64,000 bases of DNA. Origin: Vogesella sp. XCS3. GTDB taxonomy: Bacteria; Pseudomonadota; Gammaproteobacteria; Burkholderiales; Chromobacteriaceae. Shown here in pieces: positions 1 through 10,399 of this stretch; position 1 is the stretch's first letter; every line of letters starts with the position of its first letter. Both the position numbers and the translations under genes were made by a program. The stretch is taken from the NCBI RefSeq assembly GCF_020616155.1, contig NZ_CP085530.1, positions 557,501-621,500 of the forward strand, given 5' to 3'. The notes below the pieces were generated by a model. That model made no database searches. It had not been told where the DNA came from and was given only the letters and a program-made list of their open reading frames with translations.

Positions 1-7
1 ACCCTTT

Positions 8-83
8 GGGGGATTAGCTCAGTTGGGAGAGCACCTGCTTTGCAAGCAGGGGGTCGTCGGTTCGATCCCGTCATCCTCCACCA
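8..83 (+). tRNA. tRNA-Ala (anticodon TGC)
   Basis: A 76-nt cloverleaf with an encoded CCA end. The acceptor stem starts GGGGGAT and contains a G3:U70 wobble, the alanine identity element. The anticodon TGC lies at 41-43 in loop TTTGCAA, and the T-loop is TTCGATC. It sits in the 16S-23S spacer; the 16S gene and the usual tRNA-Ile would lie just upstream, outside the window. One T-T mismatch in the T-stem is visible. Confidence 0.97.
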
Positions 84-147
84 TCCAATGCAAACAAAAA
101 GGCATTCAGCGAGCTGAGTGAATTTCTGTTTGCGTTGTAAAACGCCC

Positions 148-158
148 GATCTTTAACA
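148..158 (+). promoter_or_regulatory. boxA-like antitermination element in the rRNA spacer
   Basis: GATCTTTAACA resembles the boxA core (TGCTCTTTAACA) bound as RNA by NusB/S10 in rRNA antitermination. Its place between tRNA-Ala and the 23S leader is the normal one. The remainder of the spacer (84-323) shows no gene. Confidence 0.6.
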
Positions 159-323
159 AACTGAAGAAGCCAATTTACAAGCGGCGAGACAAAACGATAA
201 GTTAATTCTTATGGTGATGAATCGTCGACTTGGGTAGAAAGATTGTATCGACTGTCGTATACGCCTTAGTGTGCGACAAGTCACCAGCGCGAAGCTCATC
301 AGATTAAGGTAACTGAAATGATA

Positions 324-3214
<2,891 letters not shown>

Positions 3215-3317
3215 TATCATTTGAGTTGCTTTGTTGATGACGAAGCGCTGGTTGATACAAGAAAATTCTACTGGCTGGAGATTTCCAGCCTGGCTTCTTC
3301 AAGTTTGTGACAGTTTA

Positions 3318-3433
3318 TGTCTGGTGGCCATAGCGAGGTGGTCCCACGCCTTCCCATTCCGAACAGGACTGTGAAACGCCTCAGCGCCGATGATAGTGCA
3401 GATTCCTGTGTGAAAGTAGGACACCGCCAGACA
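3318..3433 (+). rRNA. rrf: 5S ribosomal RNA
   Basis: About 116 nt with the terminal stem TGTCTGG/CCAGACA, and the conserved blocks GGTCCCACG, CATTCCGAAC, GTGAAACGCC and CGCCGATG. It follows 23S after a spacer of about 100 nt, as expected for the operon. Confidence 0.96.
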
Positions 3434-3443
3434 CCCCATACCG

Positions 3444-3474
3444 AAGCCCAGCTCATACGAGCTGGGCTTTTGCT
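3444..3474 (+). terminator. rRNA operon rho-independent terminator
   Basis: Perfect 11-bp stem AAGCCCAGCTC / GAGCTGGGCTT with loop ATAC, followed by TTTGCTTT, ten bases after the end of 5S. Confidence 0.9.
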
Positions 3475-3503
3475 TTGGTGCCGCGAAAACACCGCACGCA
3501 CTC

Positions 3504-3523
3504 TGCGGCCAACCTTGGCCGCA
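3504..3523. repeat. Inverted pair of the GTTGGCCGCA-type repeat
   Basis: TGCGGCCAACCTTGGCCGCA is a 9-bp perfect inverted repeat around CC. It carries one full copy of TGCGGCCAAC and one near copy on the other strand. It lies between two rRNA terminators and is not followed by T residues, so it is not an obvious terminator itself. See the repeat-family finding. Confidence 0.8.
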
Positions 3524-3539
3524 GCCTGCCCGACCCAAC

Positions 3540-3565
3540 ATAAAGCCCGCTTTCGCGGGCTTTAT
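3540..3565 (+). terminator. Second hairpin terminator downstream of the rRNA operon
   Basis: Perfect 11-bp stem ATAAAGCCCGC / GCGGGCTTTAT with loop TTTC, in an A/T-rich context on both sides, so it could act in both directions. The stretch 3566-3643 before the next gene holds nothing else recognised. Confidence 0.75.
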
Positions 3566-3643
3566 ATATTCCCTCGTTGTAAGCACGCATGGTCGCCGTG
3601 GCACTGTTTTGCCAGAAGTCTGCCACTGCTCTGGCAGAGGTAG

Positions 3644-4246
3644 CTATCCGGCAAGGAAGGGGGTAATGCACTGCATGGTGTGTGCGACGTAGCTGTCTTT
3701 TTCACCAACAGGAGCAAGGTAGTGCAAGGCGCTTTCTGCTGCGGAAGTCCCTGCTAGCTTGCAGATAACCCAGGCCGCCAGATAGGGGGCGGCGAGACAT
3801 CCGCCGGCGGTAGCGATATTGCCTTTGGCAAAAAATGGTTGATCCAGGATGCGCACGCCGGCCTCTTGCACCCATGGTTTGGTGGTGAGATCTGTGCATG
3901 CGGGAATGGTTTGTAGCAGGCCAAGCTTGGCGAGGATCAGTGTGCCGGAGCATTGCGCCGCCAATAGCTGCCTGCTTGGGTCTAGCTGTAGCTGCCCCAT
4001 CAGTTCGGTATTTGCCACTACTTGGCGTGTCTGCAGGCCGCTGCCGATGATAACTGCATCAGCCTGGTTTGCTGCGCCTAATCGTATGTGGGACGTTAGT
4101 ATCAGCCCGTTCATGGAGCTGACTTGCGTACTGGGGCTGGCGATGGAGACTTGCCAGTCGGGCTGCTTGATGCGGTTCAGCACGCCGTAGGCGATAAGGG
4201 AGTCCAGCTCGTTGAAGCCGTCGAAGGTAAGAATGGCGATATGCAT
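3644..4246 (-). CDS. DJ-1/PfpI family protein
   Basis: A 200-residue single-domain protein of the DJ-1/PfpI (class I glutamine amidotransferase-like) superfamily. It begins MHIAILTFDGF and has the nucleophile-elbow cysteine at C99 in AAQCSGTLILAKLGLL. An AGGCLAAPYLAAWV segment follows, as in PfpI/ThiJ relatives. Members include chaperones, glyoxalases and isonitrile hydratases, and the exact reaction cannot be read from sequence. It is transcribed divergently from the MocR-type regulator at 4337, with a 7-bp inverted repeat between them, which suggests it is that regulator's target. Confidence 0.85.
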   Translation of the reverse strand: MHIAILTFDGFNELDSLIAYGVLNRIKQPDWQVSIASPSTQVSSMNGLILTSHIRLGAANQADAVIIGSGLQTRQVVANTELMGQLQLDPSRQLLAAQCSGTLILAKLGLLQTIPACTDLTTKPWVQEAGVRILDQPFFAKGNIATAGGCLAAPYLAAWVICKLAGTSAAESALHYLAPVGEKDSYVAHTMQCITPFLAG

Positions 4247-4301
4247 TTGGCTGTTCCATTTGGGTGATTGGCTTGCGAATGGTCAGCGTAAGGTGAAAAA
4301 T

Positions 4302-4325
4302 CAGTACATTCAAAAAATTGTACTG
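4302..4325. promoter_or_regulatory. Inverted repeat between DJ-1 gene and MocR regulator; candidate operator
   Basis: CAGTACA (4302-4308) and TGTACTG (4319-4325) are perfect 7-bp arms separated by 10 bases. They end 11 bp before the regulator's start codon, in the only intergenic space shared with the divergent gene. Placement suggests autoregulation; binding is inferred. Confidence 0.5.
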
Positions 4326-4336
4326 GATACATTGCC

Positions 4337-5671
4337 ATGGGCTTGCCGCGTTACAAGCAGCTGGTAGAGAGGCTGGCTGCGGATATTCGTAGTGGGCGCT
4401 GCGCGTCTGGCACCCGCCTGCCTACTCATCGCGCTTTGGCCGCAAAGGAGGGCTTGGCGCTAGCAACTGCTACGCGTGTTTACACGGAGCTGGCTGCCAT
4501 GGGTCTGGTATCTGGCGAATCTGGGCGGGGTACGTTTGTGCGGTACGCGGCGTTGCCGGCGGGTTTGGGTGTAGACCAGCCGTTGCTGGGCCAGGACATG
4601 ATCGACCTTAATTTCAACAATCCGAATCTGTCAGGGCAGGGGCACTTGCTGCGTGATGCACTGCGTGAACTGGCTATGGCAGGTGAGTTGGATAGCCTGC
4701 TGTGCTACCAGCCGCATGGCGGACGGCTGCGCGAGCGGGCGATGGTGGCCGGTTATCTGGCCGATCAGGGTTTACAGGTGGGGGCGGAGCAAGTACTGCT
4801 CGTGAATGGCGCGCAGCACGGCCTGGCGGTAGCAATGATGGCCATGCTGCAGCCCGGTGACGCCGTGGCAGTGGATGCGCTGACTTATCCTGGCTTCAAG
4901 GTGTTGGCCGATACCCTGCATCTGACGCTGCTGCCGGTGCCACACGTTGCAGGGGGACCCGATCTGGATGCGCTGGCGCAGCTATGCCGGCAACGCAAGG
5001 TTCGTGCGGTATTCACCATGCCTACTTTGCATAATCCGCTGGGTTGGGTGATGCCTGCCGCGCAGCGGCAGGCGCTGGTGGCGCTTGCACGTCAGTACGG
5101 GCTGCTGTTGATCGAGGATGCGGCGTACGCCTTTCTGGTGGAGGGGGCGCCACCACCGTTGGCGGCCCTTGCGCCGGAGCTGACTGTCTATGTGTCCGGT
5201 TTTTCCAAAAGTGTGGCCACGGGTCTGCGAGTAGGCTATGTGGTGGCTCCGCCGCCCTGGCGGGCGGCCATGGAACGCGTGATTCGCGCTACGGCATGGA
5301 ATACCCCGGGCGTGATGTGCGCGCTGGTTTGCGGCTGGCTTGCAGACGGTACCGTGGCACGGTTACAGGCACAGAAGCGGCAGGATGCTGCCGGGCGTCA
5401 GGCCATGGCGGCTGCGGTACTGGCGGGCATGCCTTACGTCAGTCATCCTGCTTCCTATTTTCTATGGCTACCTTTGCCACCGGCAGCGCGTGCCGAGCCG
5501 CTGGTGGCTGAGCTGCGCCAGCACGGAGTGGCGGTGTCGCCGGCAGCACCTTTTGCCTGCACTGCGCATGTGCCGCAAGCCGTGCGTCTGGCTCTGGGTT
5601 CTCCCGGGCTGCCCGCCTTGCAGCAAGCGTTGCAGCTGGTGCGGCAGGTACTGGGCAATCTGAGTGATTAA
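4337..5671 (+). CDS. MocR/PdxR-type GntR-aminotransferase fusion regulator
   Basis: This 444-residue protein has an N-terminal GntR winged helix (about 5-72; LPTHRALAAKEGLALATATR), a linker, and a fold-type I PLP aminotransferase domain (about 100-440). The PLP lysine is K291 in SGFSKSVATGLRVGY. MocR family members use PLP as ligand or cofactor to sense pyridoxal phosphate, GABA, taurine or related amines. The effector here is unknown. Its last codons overlap the convergent transporter gene by 4 nt. The ATG at 4337 has no strong Shine-Dalgarno sequence. PdxR itself would be expected next to pdxST, which is absent here. Confidence 0.88.
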   Translation: MGLPRYKQLVERLAADIRSGRCASGTRLPTHRALAAKEGLALATATRVYTELAAMGLVSGESGRGTFVRYAALPAGLGVDQPLLGQDMIDLNFNNPNLSGQGHLLRDALRELAMAGELDSLLCYQPHGGRLRERAMVAGYLADQGLQVGAEQVLLVNGAQHGLAVAMMAMLQPGDAVAVDALTYPGFKVLADTLHLTLLPVPHVAGGPDLDALAQLCRQRKVRAVFTMPTLHNPLGWVMPAAQRQALVALARQYGLLLIEDAAYAFLVEGAPPPLAALAPELTVYVSGFSKSVATGLRVGYVVAPPPWRAAMERVIRATAWNTPGVMCALVCGWLADGTVARLQAQKRQDAAGRQAMAAAVLAGMPYVSHPASYFLWLPLPPAARAEPLVAELRQHGVAVSPAAPFACTAHVPQAVRLALGSPGLPALQQALQLVRQVLGNLSD

Positions 5672-6837
5672 TGGCCCAGTGCACTTTGGTAGCGCGCAGG
5701 GTGAAAGCGTAGCGTCATGATGAGCAGTACCAGCACGGTGCCCGCCAGCATTTGCCACGATAGCGCGTAGCTGGCGGTGAGGTCGCGCAGCCAGCCGGCG
5801 GCAAACGGGGCAATGGCTGCTAACAGATAGCCGATGCCCTGTACAAAAGCGGTCAGGTCGCCTGCAGTTTGTGCATCGTCTGCGTGTTGCAGTGTCAGGA
5901 TCATGGTGAGCGGGAACAGGCCGCCGATGCCGGCACCCAGCAATGCCACAAAGAGCAGGCTGTGCTGGCCCGGTAGCCAGGCCAGGCCGGCAAGGCCGGC
6001 AAGGTTGGCCGCAAGGGTAAGCAGCAGCCAGGGGCGCAGGTCGTGGTGGCGGGCGGCAATGATGGGTAGCAGCAGCCCGGTGGCCACTTCGAAGGCGGTC
6101 ATGTAGCTGAGCATCAGGCCAGACTGCTGTGCGCTATAGCCCAGATAGACAAAGAATGGTGCCAGCCAGGCCAGGGTGCAAACGTACACCCCGGTGCCTA
6201 TGCCAAAGTACAGCGCCAGTGACCATGCCCGTGCTTTGCCGAACATGCGGGCGATGTGCGATGTGCTGTTGGTAGCGTGGCTTACTTCGGCGGGAGCTTT
6301 GCTGTGCCACAGCAAGGCTGCCAGCACGGCAGGGATGGCCCATACCGCCAGTGCCGGGCTCCAGCCCAGTTGGCCGGCCAGCCAGGGGGTGCTGCCGGCG
6401 GCGAGGGTGGCGCCACCCATGATGGAGGTAACGTACAGACCCATCATCAGCGACACGCGGCTGCCGCCGTGCTGCTTGATCAGCGCCGGTACCAGTGCTT
6501 GCACGATGGCAATGCCCAAGCCGGCAATGCCGGCCGAGAGCATCAGCGCGCTGGTGGTTTCACTCAGGCGCAGCAGGCAGGCAGCGGCAATCAGCAGCAC
6601 GCCGGCCAGGATGCCGCCTTTGCTGCCCAGCCAGCGTTTGAATAGCGGCAGCGCAAACGCGCACAGGCCGATCATGGCCACGGGCAGGGTGGTGAGCAGG
6701 GCTGCGCCGCCAAAGCTCAGGCCGGTGGCGGCGCGTATGGGCTCCAGCAGGGGGCCGGTACCGGCCAGAATCGGGCGCAAATTGAGCCCGCACAGGAGGA
6801 TCAGCAGGGTTAACAGGGTACGTGTGTGTGATGGCAT
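5668..6837 (-). CDS. CynX/NimT-type MFS transporter
   Basis: A 389-residue major facilitator with about 12 hydrophobic segments. The opening LILLCGLNLRPILAGTGPLLEPI followed by GLSFGGAALLTTLPV is characteristic of the CynX/NimT (cyanate/nitroimidazole) family. The ATG at 6837 is preferred over a GTG seven codons earlier because GGGGA lies six bases upstream. It lies 64 nt downstream of a same-strand MarR regulator, so the two are probably one operon derepressed by the regulator's ligand. Substrate unknown. Confidence 0.85.
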   Translation of the reverse strand: MPSHTRTLLTLLILLCGLNLRPILAGTGPLLEPIRAATGLSFGGAALLTTLPVAMIGLCAFALPLFKRWLGSKGGILAGVLLIAAACLLRLSETTSALMLSAGIAGLGIAIVQALVPALIKQHGGSRVSLMMGLYVTSIMGGATLAAGSTPWLAGQLGWSPALAVWAIPAVLAALLWHSKAPAEVSHATNSTSHIARMFGKARAWSLALYFGIGTGVYVCTLAWLAPFFVYLGYSAQQSGLMLSYMTAFEVATGLLLPIIAARHHDLRPWLLLTLAANLAGLAGLAWLPGQHSLLFVALLGAGIGGLFPLTMILTLQHADDAQTAGDLTAFVQGIGYLLAAIAPFAAGWLRDLTASYALSWQMLAGTVLVLLIMTLRFHPARYQSALGH

Positions 6838-6901
6838 GGTATTCCCCATCGGCAGCACACGGCGTCAGGCCGCGCGCAGCCTGACGGTGTTAGGGGTGGT
6901 G

Positions 6902-7390
6902 TCAGGTGTTTTCCAGCGCGGTCAGCCAGCGTTGCAGCAGCGCGGCCAGGGCTTGTTGGTCGCTTGCGGGCAAATGGGCTAGCAGGTCGAGCTGGGCATT
7001 GGTATGGGGTGTCAGCGCCTGGTCTACCTTGGCCAAGCCGCTGGGAGACAGGCGTATCATCACGCCGCGGCGGTCGGCATCATCCGGCAGGCGCTCTACC
7101 AGGCCGGCGTTTTCCAGCTTGTCGATGCGCTTGCTGATGCCGCCGCTGGTGAGTAGCAGTGATTGCGATAGCTGTGACGGGCTCAAGGTGTAAGGCTCGC
7201 CCTGGCGGCGCAGGGTAAGCAGTACATCAAACTCGCCGTACTTCAGCTGATGCTGCGCCAATACGGCATCGCGTACTTGTTCGAAGTAGCCCATCAGGCG
7301 CGCAATGCGCCCCAGCACCGCCAACGGGGTGGTGTCCAGGCTGGGTTGGCTGTGTTGCCACTCGGCAATAATGCGGTCGATCTGATCCAT
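6902..7390 (-). CDS. MarR family transcriptional regulator
   Basis: A 162-residue winged-helix regulator beginning MDQIDRIIAEWQ. The MarR core includes LSPSQLSQSLLLTSGGISKRIDKLENAGLVERL (recognition helix) and DDADRRGVMIRLSPSG (wing). An in-frame extension upstream is possible, but it would read through a duplicated palindrome as TSKEVTSKEV. That points to operator DNA rather than protein, so the start at 7390 was chosen. It probably represses itself and the MFS gene downstream. Confidence 0.88.
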   Translation of the reverse strand: MDQIDRIIAEWQHSQPSLDTTPLAVLGRIARLMGYFEQVRDAVLAQHQLKYGEFDVLLTLRRQGEPYTLSPSQLSQSLLLTSGGISKRIDKLENAGLVERLPDDADRRGVMIRLSPSGLAKVDQALTPHTNAQLDLLAHLPASDQQALAALLQRWLTALENT

Positions 7391-7409
7391 AGCGCGTAGT
7401 GTAGACAAA

Positions 7410-7438
7410 ACTTCCTTGGAAGTCACTTCCTTGGAAGT
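7410..7438. promoter_or_regulatory. Tandem palindromes; candidate MarR operator
   Basis: ACTTCCTTGGAAGT occurs twice (7410-7423 and 7425-7438), separated by a single C. Each has perfect 6-bp arms around TT. Centres are 15 bp apart. They lie 20-48 bp upstream of the MarR start and about 140 bp from the divergent ABC operon, so they may also influence that operon. Confidence 0.75.
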
Positions 7439-7573
7439 TAAAAACCGTCTGCCTGTCTGGCCATTCATCCTGTCCGGTTACCGTTTGTCGAAGTATTTCA
7501 CCGCTGGTCGCACGGCCGCACGGGCGGCTACAGCACGGTTTAGTCTGCTGGCATTGATCGAGAGGAGTGAACA

Positions 7574-8269
7574 ATGTCAGCCATCGAAGTTGTTGAGCTT
7601 AGCCGCCACTACCGCCTGGGGAGTGTGGATGTGCCGGCGCTGCGTGGCGTTAGCCTGAGTATTGCGGCCAACGCTTTTACCGTCCTCAGTGGCCCGTCGG
7701 GCAGCGGCAAGTCTACGCTGCTGAATCTTTTAGGCGGGCTGGATCGCCCCGACAGCGGCCATGTCATTGTGGCCGGCCAGCGCCTGGATACGCTGGACGA
7801 CAACCGCCTCAGCGATTTTCGCGCCCGCCATATCGGTTTTGTATTCCAGCACTTCAACCTGCTGCCGGTGCTGACCGCGCGCGAAAACGTGGAGTATCCG
7901 CTGCTGCTGGCCGGCGTGGCCGCCAGCGAGCGCCGCCGCCGCGCCGCCGAGCTGCTGGACGCGGTAGGCCTGGCCGACCGTGCGGCCAACCTGCCAGGCC
8001 AGCTATCCGGCGGCCAGCGCCAGCGGGTGGCCATCGCCCGCGCCCTGGCCCTGCGCCCGGCACTGGTACTGGCCGACGAGCCTACCGCCAACCTGGACAG
8101 TCACACCGGCGCCGCCATCATCGCTTTGATGCGCGACATGCAGCGCCAGTACCAGACCTGCTTCGTGTTCTCGTCGCACGACGCGCAGCTGCTGGCGGCC
8201 GCCGACCACGCCGTGCTGCTGCGCGATGGCCAGCTGCAGGCGTCCGCCATCGTGAAGGAGGCCGCATGA
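7574..8269 (+). CDS. LolD/MacB-type ABC transporter ATP-binding protein
   Basis: A 231-residue ATPase with Walker A GPSGSGKS (40-47), Q-loop Q92, signature LSGGQ (144-148), Walker B VLADE (165-169) and switch H202. The [13 protein letters not shown] start and [12 protein letters not shown] segment are typical of the LolD/MacB/FtsE branch, which powers mechanotransmission-type FtsX permeases rather than ordinary channels. It is the first gene of a six-gene unit and overlaps the permease gene by 4 nt (ATGA). The cargo is inferred to be envelope-directed because a LolA-like protein and an outer-membrane barrel follow. Confidence 0.92.
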   Translation: MSAIEVVELSRHYRLGSVDVPALRGVSLSIAANAFTVLSGPSGSGKSTLLNLLGGLDRPDSGHVIVAGQRLDTLDDNRLSDFRARHIGFVFQHFNLLPVLTARENVEYPLLLAGVAASERRRRAAELLDAVGLADRAANLPGQLSGGQRQRVAIARALALRPALVLADEPTANLDSHTGAAIIALMRDMQRQYQTCFVFSSHDAQLLAAADHAVLLRDGQLQASAIVKEAA

Positions 8270-9642
8270 ACACGCTACAGTTGGCCGCACGCAACCTGGT
8301 GCGTAACCGCCGCCGCACGCTGACTACCTTGCTGGCGATGATCGTCGGTGTGGTGGCGGTGCTGATCTTTGGCGGCTACGACCGCAACATCCGCCTGGGC
8401 CTGGAAACCGACTTCGTGCGCGGTAGCGGGCATTTGCAGATCCAGCATCGTGATTACTTTCTTTTCGGCAGCGGTAACCCGGCCGCGTATGGCATCCGTG
8501 ACTACACCCGGCTGATGCAAACACTGCAGGCCGACCCGCAACTGGCGCCGCTACTGCAAGTGGTGACCCCGGTGCTGGACCTGGGCGGCATTGCCGGCAA
8601 CTTTGCCGCCGGCGTGTCGCGCACCGTGTACGGCCGTGGCGTGGACGTGGCCGGGCAAAACCGGCTGAAGCAGTGGAACGACTACCACATGGTGGGCCTG
8701 CCGCAGCGCAGCGTGGCGCTCACCGGCACCGCACCTAACGCCGCGGTAGTGGGTACCGGCGTGGCACGCGTGCTGCAGCTGTGCGGCCCCTTGCAGGTGA
8801 AGGACTGCCCGCAGCCGCTGCCGGTGCAGCAGCAGGGCACCGCCATGCCGGCCGACCTGGCGGCCTTGCCGGTTGCCGCGCCGGCGGCCAACCTTGGCCG
8901 CGTGCAGATCGAGCTGCTGGCGGCGCGTGCCAGCGGCGCGCCCAATGTGGCCAGCCTGCAGGTGGTAAAAGCCGAGCAGCAGGGCGTGAAGGCGCTGGAC
9001 GACATCAGCGTGCAGCTGCACCTGACCCAGGCGCAGCAACTGGTGTACGGCCAGGACACGCCGCAGGTCAGCGCCATCGTGCTGCAGCTGCGCCACAGCA
9101 GCGATATACCGGCAGCGCGCGCCCGCCTGGCGCAGCTGCTGCAAGGCGGCAGCCAGCCGCTAGTGGTGCAGGACTTTGCCACCCTTAACCCGCAGTACGG
9201 CCAGATCACCGGCATGTTTGCCGCCATCCTCGGCTTTGTGGCGGTGCTGATCGGCGCCATCGTGCTGTTTACCGTGGGCAACACCATGAGCATGGCGGTG
9301 GTGGAGCGCACGGTGGAAATCGGCACCCTGCGTGCGCTGGGCTTGCGTCAGGCCGGCATCCGCCGCCTGTTTGTCAGCGAGGGCTTGCTGCTGGGCTTGG
9401 GCGGCGCGCTGCTGGGCAGCCTGCTGGCGCTGGGCCTGGCCTGGCTGATCAACCACAGCGGCCTCACCTGGCTGCCGCCGGGCAATAGCGAGCGCATCCC
9501 GCTGCTGGTACGCGTGGCCGGCGAGTACGGCATGCTGCTGGCCACGGCCGTGGGGCTGATTGTGTTGTCGGTGCTGTCAGCCTGGTGGCCGGCCCGCCGC
9601 GCCGCCCGTCTGGATATCGTGGAGGCCCTGCGTCATGCGTAA
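8266..9642 (+). CDS. FtsX/LolC-type ABC transporter permease
   Basis: A 458-residue permease. One membrane segment lies near 20-40 after the NLVRNRRRTLTTLLAMIVGV motif common to LolC/MacB permeases. A periplasmic domain of about 260 residues follows. Three C-terminal segments follow (about 310-445), with the VERTVEIGTLRALGLRQAGIRRLFVSEG coupling-helix motif. It pairs with the preceding ATPase. Unlike classical LolCDE, only one permease is encoded, so it likely works as a homodimer. An inverted GCGGCCAACC/TTGGCCGC repeat lies inside the periplasmic-domain coding sequence at 8884-8902. Confidence 0.9.
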   Translation: MNTLQLAARNLVRNRRRTLTTLLAMIVGVVAVLIFGGYDRNIRLGLETDFVRGSGHLQIQHRDYFLFGSGNPAAYGIRDYTRLMQTLQADPQLAPLLQVVTPVLDLGGIAGNFAAGVSRTVYGRGVDVAGQNRLKQWNDYHMVGLPQRSVALTGTAPNAAVVGTGVARVLQLCGPLQVKDCPQPLPVQQQGTAMPADLAALPVAAPAANLGRVQIELLAARASGAPNVASLQVVKAEQQGVKALDDISVQLHLTQAQQLVYGQDTPQVSAIVLQLRHSSDIPAARARLAQLLQGGSQPLVVQDFATLNPQYGQITGMFAAILGFVAVLIGAIVLFTVGNTMSMAVVERTVEIGTLRALGLRQAGIRRLFVSEGLLLGLGGALLGSLLALGLAWLINHSGLTWLPPGNSERIPLLVRVAGEYGMLLATAVGLIVLSVLSAWWPARRAARLDIVEALRHA

Positions 9643-10396
9643 CATCCTGTTTACCCTGCTGTTGGCCGCAGGGCTTGCCCAGGCCGCGCCGGACGCGCAG
9701 CAACTGCTGGTCGCCAGCGACGCCATCCGCAACCCCGGGCAGTCGTTTTCGCTGGACAACACGCTGATCGAGTACCGCAACGGTCGCGAACAAGGCCAGA
9801 CCCAGCTGCAGATCTACGCCCGCCCCGCCAGCGACAGCGGCCAGTACCGCAACCTGATCCGCTTTCTGGCACCGCTGCGCGACGCCGGCAAGCTGATGCT
9901 GAAAAACGGCAACGAGCTATGGTTTTACGACCCGGCCAGCAAGGCCAGCGTGCGTATCTCGCCGCAGCAGCGCCTGCTGGGGCAGGCCGCCAACGGCGAC
10001 GTGATGACGGTCAACCTGGCGCGCGACTACCGTGCCCGGCTGGATGGCGAGGAGGCGATCCAGGACGGCGAGCGCCAGAGCCGTGCCAGCTACCGGCTGG
10101 CGCTGCAGGCCAGCCACGACGACGTGACCTACCCGCGCATCACGCTGTGGGTGGACGCGGCCAACAGCCGGCCGATCAAAGGCCAGTTCTACAGCGATAG
10201 CGGCCGCCTGCTGAAAACCGCCTTTTACCGGCGCTACCAGCTGCAACTGGGCGTGCAGCGTCCGTCAGAAACGGTGATCATCGACGGCCTGGACCCCGGC
10301 TGGATTACCGTGATGCGCACCGGCAACCTGGCGGCACGCGACATCCCCGAAACCTGGCTGCAGCGCGACTATCTGCCGCGCTTTCGGGCGGAGTAG
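9635..10396 (+). CDS. Outer-membrane lipoprotein-sorting (LolA-like) periplasmic protein
   Basis: A 253-residue secreted protein with signal peptide MRNILFTLLLAAGLAQA, then APDAQQLLVASDAIRNPG. It resembles the LolA-like 'outer membrane lipoprotein-sorting' family, beta-rich with repeated short strands (FLAPLRDAGKLML, NELWFYDPASKASVRIS). The start at 9635 overlaps the permease stop by 8 nt and is preceded by GGAGG. An earlier in-frame ATG has no signal peptide. By analogy with LolA it would carry a hydrophobic ligand or lipoprotein across the periplasm; the ligand is unknown. Confidence 0.8.
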   Translation: MRNILFTLLLAAGLAQAAPDAQQLLVASDAIRNPGQSFSLDNTLIEYRNGREQGQTQLQIYARPASDSGQYRNLIRFLAPLRDAGKLMLKNGNELWFYDPASKASVRISPQQRLLGQAANGDVMTVNLARDYRARLDGEEAIQDGERQSRASYRLALQASHDDVTYPRITLWVDAANSRPIKGQFYSDSGRLLKTAFYRRYQLQLGVQRPSETVIIDGLDPGWITVMRTGNLAARDIPETWLQRDYLPRFRAE

Positions 10397-10399
10397 ATC

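Noticed and set aside
4337..5671. Naming the MocR regulator pdxR
   Set aside because: No pdxS/pdxT genes adjoin; MocR proteins control many different functions.
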